A DNA stretch of 64,000 nt from Gemmatimonadetes bacterium SCN 70-22 (GCA_001724275.1 MEDZ01000002.1:186001-250000), one strand, 5' to 3'. Positions 1 through 8,608 are shown, numbered from the stretch's first letter. A program made the numbers and translations. Notes: generated by a model not told the origin, from the letters alone.

Positions 1-787
1 CGAGTGAAACGGCATCCCAGGGGTTGGAAACGAGCCTTCCTGGCGCCAGTACCGCGTCACCATAGCGTGATGCCGCCGCACTGAAGAGGGAAAGCGGGCT
101 GAAGTTGAACTCGGCCAACACCATAAATGCGAGGATGGTCGCCCCCCCCAGCAGGAGGACCGCCTTCACGATCTGCACCCACGTGGTCGCGATCATCCCG
201 CCGAACAGGACGTAGGCGATCATCGCGGCTCCCACCACCACGATGGCCGTCTCGTAGCTGAGGCCGAACATCAGCTTGATCAGCCCGCCGGCGCCGACCA
301 TCTGGGCGATCAGGTAGAAGATCACCGTCGCCAGCGTCCCGAGCGCGGCGGCGATACGGACGGGCGTCTGGCGCAGCCGCGCGGCGACGACGTCGGCGAA
401 GGTGTATTTCCCGAGGTTCCGCAGCGGCTCGGCGATGAGGAAGAGGACCACGGGCCAGCCGACCAGCCATCCGGTCGAGTAGATCAGCCCATCGAATCCG
501 GTGGTCGACACCAGCCCCGCGATCCCCAGGAACGAGGCCGCGGACATGTAATCGCCCGCGAGGGCGAAGCCGTTCTGCCCCGCCGAGATGACGCGCCCCG
601 CCGCGTAGAAATCCTCGGTGGTGCGGGTACGCCTGGCCGCCCAGTAGGTGATGCCGAGGGTGAGCGCGATGAAGACGAAGAAGAAGGCCATCGCGACGGA
701 GTTGGGCTCGCCGATGGCCGTGGCGTGCGCCGCCGAGTCGGCAGGCGCAACCCCCGCCCGCAGCAGCGCATGGAGGGCAATGCTCAT
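1..787 (-). CDS. Sodium:solute symporter (SSS family, ActP-like), 3' end outside window
   Basis: The 262 visible residues form the N-terminal part of a sodium/solute symporter that would take up a small organic acid such as acetate across the inner membrane. After a short hydrophilic leader come a first membrane segment and the family-typical stretch FYAAGRVISAGQNGFALAGD, followed by LGIAGLVS and several further membrane helices, including one with the conserved FGGMIATTWVQ. The ATG at 787 overlaps the TGA of the upstream DUF485 gene (ATGA), a pairing known from yjcH-actP operons. The substrate is inferred from that pairing. The C-terminus lies beyond base 1, so completeness cannot be judged. 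Confidence 0.9.
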   Translation of the reverse strand, partial: MSIALHALLRAGVAPADSAAHATAIGEPNSVAMAFFFVFIALTLGITYWAARRTRTTEDFYAAGRVISAGQNGFALAGDYMSAASFLGIAGLVSTTGFDGLIYSTGWLVGWPVVLFLIAEPLRNLGKYTFADVVAARLRQTPVRIAAALGTLATVIFYLIAQMVGAGGLIKLMFGLSYETAIVVVGAAMIAYVLFGGMIATTWVQIVKAVLLLGGATILAFMVLAEFNFSPLSLFSAAASRYGDAVLAPGRLVSNPWDAVSL

Positions 788-1050
788 CGGCTGATCTCCG
801 AGAGCTCGCGATCGTAGTGCGTATTGGCCCAGCGCACGTACACCCAGGTGAGGAGCCAGCTCACGACGATCACCAGCGCGCCGAGGAGGATCCCCAGGCT
901 CAGCCCCGGCGCGACCAGCGTTCCCATCAGCGCCTTGTCGAAGGCGATGAGGAGGATGAAGCCGAAATAGAGGACGATCATCGCCACGGTGAGCGAGATC
1001 GCGAAGCGGGTGCGCCGGGCCGCGAGGGCGCGGAGGCGGGCATCACTCAT
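784..1050 (-). CDS. DUF485 family inner-membrane protein (YjcH-like)
   Basis: This 88-residue protein has two hydrophobic segments, near residues 18-40 and 48-72, joined by a short loop and ending in a charged tail, which is the usual size and topology of DUF485 proteins. These small membrane proteins are typically co-transcribed with a sodium:solute symporter of the acetate permease group; their biochemical role is not established. Here the stop codon overlaps the start of the symporter by four bases, so translational coupling is likely. The start codon directly abuts a run of GAGAAGAC octamers that occupies what would be the leader region. Confidence 0.85.
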   Translation of the reverse strand: MSDARLRALAARRTRFAISLTVAMIVLYFGFILLIAFDKALMGTLVAPGLSLGILLGALVIVVSWLLTWVYVRWANTHYDRELSEISR

Positions 1051-1120
1051 GAGAAGTCGAGAAGACGAGAGGACGAGAAGACGAGAAGACGAGAAGACGA
1101 GAAGACGAGACGGGCGGGGC
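1051..1120. repeat. Tandem GAGAAGAC octamer array, locus 1
   Basis: About seven head-to-tail copies, some imperfect, of an 8-bp unit GAGAAGAC lie between the DUF485 start codon and the rest of the intergenic region, ending in a GC tract. The same unit with a similar flank recurs near 16826-16858 and 29190-29222, so this is a dispersed element and not a lone microsatellite. The remaining bases to 1284 are G-rich and show nothing further that I recognise. Confidence 0.8.
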
Positions 1121-1284
1121 CAACGTGGGGGCAGGGGGCGAGAGGGGCAAGGTGGCGAGGGGGGGAGGTGGCGAGGGGCAGGGGTGTCGCGATGCGCGCC
1201 ACTCCCCCCTCGTCATCCGCGCCCCCGCCCTGCATGTTATCCGCCGCCTTCAGGAGGCTCCGTTTACCCCGTGTGGATCATCAG

Positions 1285-1749
1285 ATGAGCGGATCGGCGC
1301 TGGCGCCGGTGCAGGCGACGTTTCGGGCAGTGGCGGAGACGGTCGTGCCCGAGATGGCGTCGCTGACACCGGACGCGTGGCGGGAAGTCGAAGCGGTGGT
1401 CGAAGCGGCGCTGGCCTCGCGCCCCGAGGCGATGCGCCGCCAGCTGGTGGCGTTCCTCCGGATCATCGAGCTTCTCCCGCTCCTCAGGCGCTTCCGCCGG
1501 TTCTCGCACCTGACCCCGCAGCAGCGCACCGCCGTCCTCCACGGGCTCGAGTCGTCGCGCCACCTCCTGGTCCGACGCGGATTCTGGGGGGTGCGGACCC
1601 TGGTCTTCATGGGGTACTACACGCGCGAAGACGTGCAGGGGGCGCTGGGCTATCGCGCGCACGCCGACGGATGGAGCGCGCGGCGCACGACCGGAGAGAT
1701 GCGGGCCGTCGCAACCGAGCCATTCGACGAGGAGTCGCGTGACCCCTGA
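1285..1749 (+). CDS. Small partner protein of the GMC oxidoreductase
   Basis: This 154-residue protein lies immediately upstream of a GMC oxidoreductase. It is helical and arginine-rich, with a block around residues 60-110 (LRRFRRFSHLTPQQRTAVLH followed by a hydrophobic segment and GYYTREDVQGALGY). It resembles the N-terminal helical domain fused to long-chain alcohol oxidases and the small subunit 3 of gluconate 2-dehydrogenase-like enzymes. Here that domain would be a separate gene and would probably form a complex with the flavoprotein. An in-frame GTG at 1273 is an alternative start. No signal peptide is evident. The family assignment is inference from context and pattern. Confidence 0.6.
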   Translation: MSGSALAPVQATFRAVAETVVPEMASLTPDAWREVEAVVEAALASRPEAMRRQLVAFLRIIELLPLLRRFRRFSHLTPQQRTAVLHGLESSRHLLVRRGFWGVRTLVFMGYYTREDVQGALGYRAHADGWSARRTTGEMRAVATEPFDEESRDP

Positions 1750-1803
1750 CCGCCGCCTCACAGCATTGGCAAGTCGACGGTCGGAATTCGCCCGGGGGAC
1801 GAC

Positions 1804-3297
1804 GTGCTGACCCGTGAATACGACATCGTCGTCATCGGCTCGGGGGCGGGAGGCGGGACGGTCGCGCAGGAGCTCGCCCCGATGGTCGCGCAGGGGGTGC
1901 GCATCCTGGTGCTCGAGCAGGGGCCGCGCCTGGGCGATCACGAGTTCACCGGGCGGGAGATCGACATGTCCGGGGCGCTGTACGAGGATGGGGGCGGCTT
2001 CCTCACGGCCGACGGGACGATGACGCTCGCCTTCGGGCGCGCCTACGGGGGGTCGACGGTGGTGTACACGGGGACCACGCTGATCGCGCCCGACCGTGTC
2101 ATCCGCGAGTGGTGCGTCCCCGGGCTCGAGCACGCCGACATCGAGCGGCGTTCGCAGAAGTTCATGGCCCAGAACGACGTCCACTACCTCCCACGCGTCC
2201 TCCTCAACGACAACAACAGGCTCTTCGTGACGGGGTGCACGCGCGTGGGGGCCAAGGCGGAGCAGTTCCCGCTCAACCTCCGGGGGTGCAAGGGGTCGTC
2301 GCTCTGCAACCTGGGGTGCCCCAACGCGGCCAAGATGGGGACGCACCGCGTCCAGCTGCCTAACGCCGAGCGACAGGGGGTGGAGGTGGTGACGCGCGCG
2401 CAGGCGCTGCGGCTCGAGGAAGGGGGCGTGGTGGTCCGCGTGCACCCCGTTGCCCCTGGCGAAAAGGGCGCCCCGTCGGAGTGGGCGCCGGGCGACTATC
2501 GCATCTCCGCCCGGACGATCGTCTCCTGCGGGGGGAGCATCGGGAGCAGCGCGCTCCTCCTCCGCTCCGAGGCCACGAAGCACCTCCCGCGCCTCGGCGA
2601 GCGCTTCACCTGCCACCCCGCGCACATCCTGGTGGCCGAGCACGAGCGCGCCATCACCAACGACGTCGGGCACCCCAAGAGCTACTACCTGGACCGTGCC
2701 GAGCACGAAGGATACGTGCTCGAGACGTGCATGTACTTCCCCTTCATCACCGCCAAGAACCTCACCGGCTTCGGCGCCGACCACAGCACGTTGATGCGCG
2801 CCTTTCCGCGCCTGCAGATGATCCTCGTCCTGGCGTGCGACAAGGCGGTCGCGGGGAACCGGATCACCGTCGACGCGGCGGGAAAGGCGGTCGTGCACTA
2901 CACCTTCACCCCCGCCGTCATTCGATCGCTGGTGTCGGCGACGAGGATGAGCGCGCGCATCTTCTTCGCGGCTGGGGCCCGCCGGGTGCACGCCCCGTCG
3001 GCCGATCCGCCGCTCATCGAGCGCGAGAACGCGTACAAGCTCGCCGACCTCATCACCGAGGAGCACTTCCTCCCAGGGCGCATCTCGATCTCGGCGGCCC
3101 ACCTCATGGGTGGGTGCGCCATGGGACCCGAGGGGAGCGGCGTCACCGACTCACGTGGCCGCGTCTACGGCGTGCCGTGGCTCCGCGTCGCCGACAGCTC
3201 GCTCTTCCCCGACTCGGTCGAGATCAACCCGTACCAGACGGTGATGGCCCTCGCCGACCGCGTCGCCGAGGGGATCCGGCAGGACTGGACGCGGTAG
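1804..3297 (+). CDS. GMC-family FAD-dependent oxidoreductase
   Basis: A 497-residue flavoprotein of the glucose-methanol-choline family, which oxidises alcohols with FAD. The N-terminus (GTG start) carries the dinucleotide-binding motif GSGAGG at residues 12-17. The middle has a cysteine-rich stretch, GCKGSSLCNLGCPNAAKMG, typical of the long-chain alcohol oxidase and gluconate dehydrogenase branch. The C-terminal signature AAHLMGGCAMG places the presumed active-site histidine near residue 433, followed by a GMC C-terminal domain ending in VEINPYQTVMALAD. The upstream small gene, 54 bases away, is probably its partner. The substrate cannot be read from the sequence. Confidence 0.92.
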   Translation: MLTREYDIVVIGSGAGGGTVAQELAPMVAQGVRILVLEQGPRLGDHEFTGREIDMSGALYEDGGGFLTADGTMTLAFGRAYGGSTVVYTGTTLIAPDRVIREWCVPGLEHADIERRSQKFMAQNDVHYLPRVLLNDNNRLFVTGCTRVGAKAEQFPLNLRGCKGSSLCNLGCPNAAKMGTHRVQLPNAERQGVEVVTRAQALRLEEGGVVVRVHPVAPGEKGAPSEWAPGDYRISARTIVSCGGSIGSSALLLRSEATKHLPRLGERFTCHPAHILVAEHERAITNDVGHPKSYYLDRAEHEGYVLETCMYFPFITAKNLTGFGADHSTLMRAFPRLQMILVLACDKAVAGNRITVDAAGKAVVHYTFTPAVIRSLVSATRMSARIFFAAGARRVHAPSADPPLIERENAYKLADLITEEHFLPGRISISAAHLMGGCAMGPEGSGVTDSRGRVYGVPWLRVADSSLFPDSVEINPYQTVMALADRVAEGIRQDWTR

Positions 3298-3317
3298 CGC
3301 CCGCCCCACGCCGGTCC

Positions 3318-3367
3318 GCCGCGGGCGCCGCGGGCGCCGCGGGCGCCGCGGGCGCCGCGGGCGCCGA
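3318..3367. repeat. GGGCGCCGC 9-bp tandem repeat
   Basis: About five perfect copies of a 9-bp GC-only unit fill the space between the convergent GMC oxidoreductase and the exported histidine-rich protein, running into the latter's stop codon. Each unit contains the palindrome GGCGCC, so the tract could fold strongly in RNA from either strand and could act as a bidirectional terminator. That function is inference; no U-tract is present. Confidence 0.6.
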
Positions 3368-3949
3368 TCAGTGGTGCGAGCCGCCGCGCGCCAGCTGCAA
3401 GTGGTGCACCGTGTGATGCTCGCCCAGCGTCATGATCCCGATGAAGCCGAGCCCGCGCAACTCGGCGACGCGCGCGGGATCGCGCGTGGTGACGGTCCAT
3501 CGCATCCCGCCGGGGATCGTGTCGGCCACACCCGCCAGCCCCTCCGCCGCGAGCATGGGGGCATGGGCCGTGATCATCCGGCGGATGGCGTCGCGCGCGC
3601 GCCCCGTCCCGGTCACGTCCACGCGCACCCCACCGGCGACGTTGGTCGCACTCACCGTCGAACGGAGCGTGACCTCGTTCATGTCGAGGAGGTGCTGCCG
3701 CAACGCCTCGAGGTTCACCGTGGACCAGTCGGTCGCGGGGTCGGCACGCAGGATCCTCACGACCTCGGCGATGGCGCCGAAGGCGTCCTGTCCCGGGAGC
3801 GTCGCCGCACGCAGCCCCTGCGTCGAGTCACCGGCACCTGGCCTGGCCGCATGGGCGGCATGGTCGGCGTGCTGCGCGCGAAGCGGCAGGACGAGGAGCG
3901 CGAGGGCGGCCGCGCCTGCGATCAGCTGGAAGCGGAGTGAACGTGACAT
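3368..3949 (-). CDS. Exported histidine-rich protein of unknown function
   Basis: The 193-residue protein begins with a clear signal peptide (SLRFQLIAGAAALALLVLPL, cleavage around LRAQ) followed by a histidine/alanine stretch, HADHAAHAA. The body contains two alpha/beta segments, one ending in LRQHLLDMNEVTLRS, and the C-terminus is again histidine-rich (GEHHTVHHLQL and terminal SHH). The clustered histidines suggest metal binding outside the cytoplasm, but no family was recognised. An in-frame upstream ATG at 3976 would spoil the signal peptide, so the start at 3949 is preferred. It converges with the GMC gene across a GC repeat. Confidence 0.6.
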   Translation of the reverse strand: MSRSLRFQLIAGAAALALLVLPLRAQHADHAAHAARPGAGDSTQGLRAATLPGQDAFGAIAEVVRILRADPATDWSTVNLEALRQHLLDMNEVTLRSTVSATNVAGGVRVDVTGTGRARDAIRRMITAHAPMLAAEGLAGVADTIPGGMRWTVTTRDPARVAELRGLGFIGIMTLGEHHTVHHLQLARGGSHH

Positions 3950-3960
3950 GAGGGAGATCG

Positions 3961-4003
3961 ACAGAGGGAGTGCCACAGAGGGAGTGCCACAGAGGGAGCT
4001 GCC
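3961..4003. repeat. Three 14-bp direct repeats
   Basis: The unit ACAGAGGGAGTGCC occurs twice perfectly and a third time with one inserted base, just upstream of the exported histidine-rich gene. It may be a regulatory site cluster or a replication-slippage product; nothing in the sequence decides between these. Confidence 0.6.
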
Positions 4004-4038
4004 GCGCGTGTCGCGGTCGCTGCACGATGTTTGTCACA

Positions 4039-4428
4039 TCACGGGTGCGCACGGTGCACCGGCGCGCCGTAGTCGCCCGAGGCGATGACCTCGAGGGCAT
4101 GCACTGGCCCGAGGTACGCGTAGGTCCACGCCTCGCACCGGTCGCCAGAGGCGAGCGCGGCGGTCACCTTGCGGCGCCGGAACCCTCCGCCTTCATAGTC
4201 GTCGAGCGAATGCAGGATGGCGTCGGCGCGCCCGGCCGGGAGCTCGTACAGCTCGCCATGGACCGCCCCCTCTCCCGCGAGTACGAGCCCGGGATACCAG
4301 GCCACCGCGTACAGCGTCCCCGCCACGGTGGCGCCGCCAACAAAGGCGGCATCGACGAGCAGCGGGTGCGCGACCTGCTCGGCGTTGCGCCGAAGCGAGC
4401 CGTAGACGAAGAGCCGAACCGCCGACAT
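4039..4428 (-). CDS. Gamma-glutamylcyclotransferase-like (AIG2/GGCT fold) protein
   Basis: The protein of about 129 residues begins MSAVRLFVYGSLRRNAEQVAHPLL, containing the YGSL motif that defines the gamma-glutamylcyclotransferase/AIG2-like family. It ends with the expected acidic segment ILHSLDDYEGGGF, whose glutamate matches the usual catalytic position. The central strand pattern (VAGTLYAVAWYPGLVL, then VHGELYELP) also fits. Members cyclise gamma-glutamyl compounds or amines to 5-oxoproline; the actual substrate is unknown. The open frame extends upstream to 4524, but the extra residues are proline/arginine-rich and unlike the family, so the internal ATG at 4428 is chosen. Confidence 0.8.
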   Translation of the reverse strand: MSAVRLFVYGSLRRNAEQVAHPLLVDAAFVGGATVAGTLYAVAWYPGLVLAGEGAVHGELYELPAGRADAILHSLDDYEGGGFRRRKVTAALASGDRCEAWTYAYLGPVHALEVIASGDYGAPVHRAHP

Positions 4429-4590
4429 GACCTTCTCCCATTCCTGCGGTAATACGGCAAGTTCTCCCGGCACCGGCGCCCGCGCCAGCTGGCGTCTGTT
4501 ACCGTCTGCTGGCACCTGCGGCACCTGCTGGCACCTGCTGACCGACGCGCATCGCCGCCGTCGCCCCGCGCTCGTCCCGGGATCGCGCGC

Positions 4591-5079
4591 CTACGGCTTG
4601 CACCCCTCCGTGCGCCTCGTGTCGGCGATCGAGACGATCTTCCACGCGCCGTCGTCGCCGCGCACCAGGAGGAAGTGGTCGATGCCGCAGTGCGAGAACT
4701 TGTCGCCCACATACAGGGCGTAGTCCACCCACACCGACGCCAGCGGACCGTCGATCTCGATCTTCGGGTTCCAGATCCGCTCGTCCAGCGGCGCCGGTCG
4801 CGGCGTCCCGATCGCCTTCACGAACCCGTCGATCGCCGGGTCGACCCGCAGGCGCAACTTCCCGTCCGGCCCGTTGGCCGCGGTCATCATGCGGGTCTGC
4901 GGATGGAAGACGCTGCGGACCACGGCCGAGTCGCCGGCCCGCATCCCGTCGAAGAGGCGTTGCACCACCGCCATGACGTCGGACGAGGCATTGGACGCCT
5001 GCGCGCGGGCCGACGCAGGTGCAAGAAGCGCGGCGGCGAGCAGGAAGGGAGGGACGAATCGGCGCATGCGGGGCGGCAT
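4591..5079 (-). CDS. Secreted NTF2-like (SnoaL/lumazine-binding-type) protein
   Basis: A 162-residue exported protein with a signal peptide in residues 1-27 (FVPPFLLAAALLAPASARAQ). The mature part begins DVMAVVQRLFDGMRAGDSAVVRSVFHP and ends HFLLVRGDDGAWKIVSIADT, the cone-shaped NTF2-like layout of DUF4440 and Lumazine_bd_2 proteins. Such proteins bind small ligands or act as accessory domains, and no catalytic residue can be assigned. A GTTAGGC heptamer lies just upstream of the start. The region below the stop holds short imperfect CACCTGCTGG repeats. Confidence 0.75.
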   Translation of the reverse strand: MPPRMRRFVPPFLLAAALLAPASARAQASNASSDVMAVVQRLFDGMRAGDSAVVRSVFHPQTRMMTAANGPDGKLRLRVDPAIDGFVKAIGTPRPAPLDERIWNPKIEIDGPLASVWVDYALYVGDKFSHCGIDHFLLVRGDDGAWKIVSIADTRRTEGCKP

Positions 5080-5234
5080 TCGGCGTTAGGCGTGAGGGTA
5101 AGCGCGGGCGCCGCGGCGCGCGGCGGGACGTCAACGGCCGGGAGGTCAGCGCCCGGCGAGTGAATGATGCCGCCGTACGGGGATGCCGCGCGAGGGCGCG
5201 GCGGACGAAACGCGCCCCCGCGGTGACCAGCCCG

Positions 5235-5711
5235 CTACGCGCGGCGTTGGTACGTCCCCATGAGTTCGGCGCCGGCGAGGACGTGCCCCTCCATCGCCGC
5301 CAGGAGCCGCGCCTTGGTCGGCTCGGCGAGCTTCCCGATCACGGTGTCGAGCGCGTAGAGCTTGTGGAAGTAGCGGTGACGCCCGATGGGCGGGCAGGGG
5401 CCGCCGTATCCCTTGCGGTGCGAATCGTTCACGCCGACGTGCGTCCCCTTCGGGAGCCCGGCGTCGCTCACCCCCTCGGGGAGTGCGGTGGCATCGGGCG
5501 GGATGTCCCATAGCACCCAGTGCACCCAGGTTCGCTTGGGAGCCGCGGGATCGGGGGCATCGGGATCGTCGACGATCAGCGCGAGGCTCCGCGTCCCGTC
5601 GGGGATTCCGCTCCACGCGAGCGGAGGAGAGCGGTCGTCGCCGTCGCAGGTGTGGCGGGGCGGGATGGCGCCGCCGTTGGCGAAGGACGGCGAGGTGAGG
5701 ATGAGCGTCAT
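5235..5711 (-). CDS. YbhB/YbcL family PEBP-like protein
   Basis: A 158-residue cytoplasmic protein of the phosphatidylethanolamine-binding (Raf kinase inhibitor-like) family. Characteristic segments are SPPLAWSGIPDGTRSLALIV, DDPDAPDP, VHWVLWDIPP and GYGGPCPPIGRHRYFHKLYA, matching the anion-binding pocket of bacterial YbhB proteins. The cellular role of these proteins is generally unclear. The ATG overlaps the TGA of the upstream hydrolase gene (ATGA), so the two are translationally coupled. Longer in-frame extensions to 5984 overlap the hydrolase and are rejected. Confidence 0.9.
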   Translation of the reverse strand: MTLILTSPSFANGGAIPPRHTCDGDDRSPPLAWSGIPDGTRSLALIVDDPDAPDPAAPKRTWVHWVLWDIPPDATALPEGVSDAGLPKGTHVGVNDSHRKGYGGPCPPIGRHRYFHKLYALDTVIGKLAEPTKARLLAAMEGHVLAGAELMGTYQRRA

Positions 5712-6406
5712 CGGTCGGTGCTCAGGAACTCGTGGACGCTGGCCGCGAGCCGCTCGATGGGGACGCGCTCGAACGGGTGCGGCGTCCGCGGGAGCACCTC
5801 GAGCTCGGCGTCCGCGAGCCAGCCACGCGCGCGCACGCACTCCTCCACCGACACCGTGGCATCGCGGTCCCCGACGATGAGCCGCACGGGATGACGTATG
5901 GCGCGCAGCGTCTCCTCGGTCAACGGGGCATTCTCCCCCATCCATGTCATCATCTCCGCCGTGGCTCCGAGCAGCTCCTCCCACCCGATGGCGACGTGCG
6001 TCGCGGCCAGTCGTTCGGCGAAGGCGGGGACCTTGGCACGGATGGTGGCGGGGTCGAGCATCTCGACCTCGCGCGACGCCCCTCCAACCGTCCAGTGCAG
6101 CTTGGTCGCCAGCGTCACGATCCGCCGCACGCGCTCCGGATGGTGCCGGGCAAGCCAGAGGGCGACGTAACCGCCCAGGCTGTAACCGAAGAAGTCCGCC
6201 GTCGAGATCCCGGCACCATCCATCTGGACCAGGATCGCTTCTGCCAGCCGGTCCACGCGGAGGACGCCTTCCGACGGGAGCGCCGTGGCGCCATGCCCTG
6301 CGAGCTCCAGCGGGTGCGCGTCCCGGTCAGGTGCAAGCCTGGCGGCCAGCGGCGCGAGCTGCGCGCGCGAGCCGAGCGCGCCGTGCAGGAGGATGGTGGG
6401 CAGCAT
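5708..6406 (-). CDS. Alpha/beta hydrolase
   Basis: A 232-residue serine hydrolase. The oxyanion region is LHGALGS near residue 7, the nucleophile elbow is GYSLGG with Ser76, a candidate acid is Asp180 or Asp182 in VGDRD, and the catalytic His210 sits in RTPHPFE. The compact size and the conserved REVEMLDP helix of the lid resemble small esterases of the MenH/BioH type, but the substrate is not predictable. It lies 20 bases after the small membrane protein and overlaps the PEBP gene, so it is inside a minus-strand operon. Confidence 0.88.
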   Translation of the reverse strand: MLPTILLHGALGSRAQLAPLAARLAPDRDAHPLELAGHGATALPSEGVLRVDRLAEAILVQMDGAGISTADFFGYSLGGYVALWLARHHPERVRRIVTLATKLHWTVGGASREVEMLDPATIRAKVPAFAERLAATHVAIGWEELLGATAEMMTWMGENAPLTEETLRAIRHPVRLIVGDRDATVSVEECVRARGWLADAELEVLPRTPHPFERVPIERLAASVHEFLSTDR

Positions 6407-6426
6407 CCGGTGCCCGGTCGATCGTG

Positions 6427-6759
6427 TCAGCGCCTGCCGACCGGAGCGAGCGCCTCGGGAACAGGGGAACGCTCGTCGCGCACCTCGTCACCCACGCTGG
6501 GGCGCAGCTGTGCAGACGGGGTCACGGCCATGATCCCGAGCCGCGTGACCGTGGTGACGAGGGGAATGCCGAGCCCGGTCCCGGCGAGGACGAGGTTGCC
6601 GGCGAGGATGCGCCCGGTCCACCTGTTCACCAGGCTCCGGTCTCGTGTGACCACCACCGCGACGACCGCCGCCCCATTGAGCAGGACGAAGGCGCCGAGC
6701 GAGAGGGTGAAGGCACCCGAGCCGATTCGCGCGAGCCATTCGAGGAGCGCGGTTTCCAT
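6427..6759 (-). CDS. Small two-helix membrane protein
   Basis: A protein of about 110 residues with hydrophobic segments at roughly residues 13-37 (SGAFTLSLGAFVLLNGAAVV) and 50-72 (AGNLVLAGTGLGIPLVTTV), separated by a basic loop, and with a hydrophilic tail. No family was recognised. An upstream ATG at 6822 in the same frame would add a proline-rich stretch; the ATG at 6759 is preferred because it places the first membrane helix close to the N-terminus. It is followed closely by the hydrolase gene. Confidence 0.5.
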   Translation of the reverse strand: METALLEWLARIGSGAFTLSLGAFVLLNGAAVVAVVVTRDRSLVNRWTGRILAGNLVLAGTGLGIPLVTTVTRLGIMAVTPSAQLRPSVGDEVRDERSPVPEALAPVGRR

Positions 6760-6850
6760 GCGACATCTCCCACTGCGGGGGACGGCTGGTCCATGCTGGG
6801 GTTTGGGGGCAAGGCCAGCCATCCGTCGAAGGGATGCGCTACGCTACCAC

Positions 6851-7330
6851 TTACCAGCCGAGTCCGCGAGAGGGACGCCCCGACGCGGCGCGGATGCGTT
6901 TCCTGGCCTCGCGTGCACTCTCGCCGGCGAGGCGAGAGGCCCCTTCCACGGAGCCCAGCGTCACCGTCCCGACCACCCGGATGACGGGCGCCCACGGATC
7001 GGGGACGACGGAGGCGTCCGGCGTGAACTCGACCGACGAGGCAAAGCCGTCGACCTCCATCTCCACGCGAACGCCCGGCGGGAAGAGCAGCTCGACCGAT
7101 CCCAGGATCACGCGCAGGTCGATCTCCGATCGCCCTTCGGGAATCCGGGCCTCCCGCAAGTCGACGATCGCGCTCCCCATGATGCAGGCGATGCGCAGGT
7201 GGCGCGGCATCTCCCAGTCGCCCTTGCGCTCGTGGGAGCTCAGGAACGAGGCCAACCCCCCGCGCTCACGCGCCTGCGGCGATGGGACGACACGATGTCG
7301 GTCCAGGGGAGGGGGCGGGGGCGAGGTCAT
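6851..7330 (-). CDS. LiaF-like C-terminal domain protein (DUF2154/YvqF type)
   Basis: A 159-residue protein whose core, [20 protein letters not shown] then [18 protein letters not shown], repeats the beta-helical GS-x-V/E pattern of the LiaF C-terminal domain that follows the membrane region in cell-envelope stress proteins. It ends [17 protein letters not shown]-like. No membrane helices are present, so it is a soluble LiaF-domain protein. The ATG overlaps the stop codon of the upstream AlaX-like gene by four bases, indicating coupling. Its role in envelope stress is inference from the family only. Confidence 0.75.
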   Translation of the reverse strand: MTSPPPPPLDRHRVVPSPQARERGGLASFLSSHERKGDWEMPRHLRIACIMGSAIVDLREARIPEGRSEIDLRVILGSVELLFPPGVRVEMEVDGFASSVEFTPDASVVPDPWAPVIRVVGTVTLGSVEGASRLAGESAREARKRIRAASGRPSRGLGW

Positions 7331-8601
7331 GATTCGCGGGGTGTTTCGGCGACGGAGGGCGTACCCGTCGCCTCGGGGAGAAAGCCAAGGGCGGCGATGA
7401 CGCGCTCGAGCGCCGTCGCATCGGGAACGGTCCCTTGCGCCAGGCGCGCGCTCCCGCCTCCTCGCCCGCCGACGGCAGCGAGGGCCGCCTTGAGCGCCTG
7501 TCCCGCGTCGACGCCGCTGTCGTCGGAGGCCGCCACCAGGATCGCCGGTGGCGTCGTGACCGCCGCGGCGACGACCGCCCTGGGGAGTGCGGCGAAGGCG
7601 AGGGCGAACGCGCGCGACGCATCGACCTTCCCCTGCGCCTGGCGTTGCAGGTGGCGGCGATTGCCATCGGCGCCGGGGGCGGCGGCGGCATGACGGTCAC
7701 GCGCGCGCCACGCGCCCAGCTCGTCGTCCAGGCGCTTGCGCTCGTTCTGCAGCAGCCGCAACTGCTCGCCCTGCGCCGTCACGATCGTCGCCAGTTCGTC
7801 GATGCTGCACGACAGCCCACTGGCCATGCGCGCCAGGGCGTCGTGATCCGCGCGCGCCCGGGCGATGGCGCGCGTCCCGCACAGGAACTCGATGCGCGTC
7901 GCCTGCCGCACCCGTTCCACGCGCCGGAGGAGGATCGGCCCGATCTCCCCGGTGGCGCGCACATGCGTCCCGCCGCAGGCGCTCCGGTCCATTCCCTCGA
8001 TCGTGACGACGCGGAGCGTGCCGGCGCGATCCGACGCCTTGCGCAGCCCCGTCGCCGCCGCCGCGTCCTCGAAGCCGATGGTGACCGGGCGGTTCCCCGT
8101 GACGGCGGCGTTGGCGAGCCGCTCGAGCTCGGCCAGCGCGGCCGGGGCGACCGCCTCCGTCGCCACGTCCAGCGTCGACGCCTCGGCGCCGAAATGGACG
8201 CTCAGCGTCTCCCAGCCGAAGTGGTCGGCACAAACTGCCGACAGCAGGTGCTGCCCGGTGTGCTGCTGCATGTGGTCCCAGCGGCGCGCCCAGTCCACCA
8301 CGCCCTCGATCACGCCCTCGATCACGCCCTCGATCACGCCCTCGATCACGCCCTCGATCACGCCCTCGTCGACGTCGCCCGCGACCGGCGCCGCCATCAC
8401 GTGCGCGACGCGCTCCCCCTCGTCGACGACGTCGGTGACCGCCACCCCCGCCAGCGTTCCCAGGTCGTGGGGCTGTCCGCCGGAGGTGGGGTAGAATGCC
8501 GACTGGTCGAGATAGAGGCGGCGCCCGCCGTCTTCCCGCGCGACGACCCGGGCCTCGAAGCGCGTGCGATAGGCATCGTCGTAGTACAGCCGGACGGTCA
8601 T
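7327..8601 (-). CDS. AlaX-L-type alanyl-tRNA editing protein with DHHA1 domain
   Basis: A 424-residue, free-standing relative of the editing half of alanyl-tRNA synthetase, expected to remove serine or glycine from mischarged tRNA-Ala. The N-terminal beta-barrel has [17 protein letters not shown], and the zinc ligands are His114 and His118 (HTGQH) plus Cys209 and His213 (CGGTH). A coiled segment (residues about 260-290) leads to a C-terminal DHHA1 domain ending in a glycine-rich [13 protein letters not shown] motif. Residues 79-101 hold five tandem EGVI repeats encoded by a 12-bp DNA repeat, an oddity within the barrel-to-core linker. It is coupled to the LiaF-like gene downstream. Confidence 0.9.
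   Translation of the reverse strand: MTVRLYYDDAYRTRFEARVVAREDGGRRLYLDQSAFYPTSGGQPHDLGTLAGVAVTDVVDEGERVAHVMAAPVAGDVDEGVIEGVIEGVIEGVIEGVIEGVVDWARRWDHMQQHTGQHLLSAVCADHFGWETLSVHFGAEASTLDVATEAVAPAALAELERLANAAVTGNRPVTIGFEDAAAATGLRKASDRAGTLRVVTIEGMDRSACGGTHVRATGEIGPILLRRVERVRQATRIEFLCGTRAIARARADHDALARMASGLSCSIDELATIVTAQGEQLRLLQNERKRLDDELGAWRARDRHAAAAPGADGNRRHLQRQAQGKVDASRAFALAFAALPRAVVAAAVTTPPAILVAASDDSGVDAGQALKAALAAVGGRGGGSARLAQGTVPDATALERVIAALGFLPEATGTPSVAETPRES
8299..8370. repeat. 12-bp in-frame tandem repeat inside the AlaX-like gene
   Basis: The unit CACGCCCTCGAT is repeated about six times without interruption, encoding EGVI repeats on the minus strand. Near-identical copies imply recent slippage expansion or contraction. 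Because the unit is a multiple of three, length changes would keep the frame. Confidence 0.85.
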
Positions 8602-8608
8602 GGGGCGC

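Noticed and set aside
1264-3102. 612-residue open frame on the minus strand opposite the GMC oxidoreductase
   Set aside because: Proline/arginine/histidine-rich shadow of a GC-rich gene; the plus-strand frame has a complete GMC domain set.
8299-8370. CRISPR-like direct repeats
   Set aside because: The 12-bp units are directly adjacent with no spacers and are in frame within a gene; no Cas genes occur.
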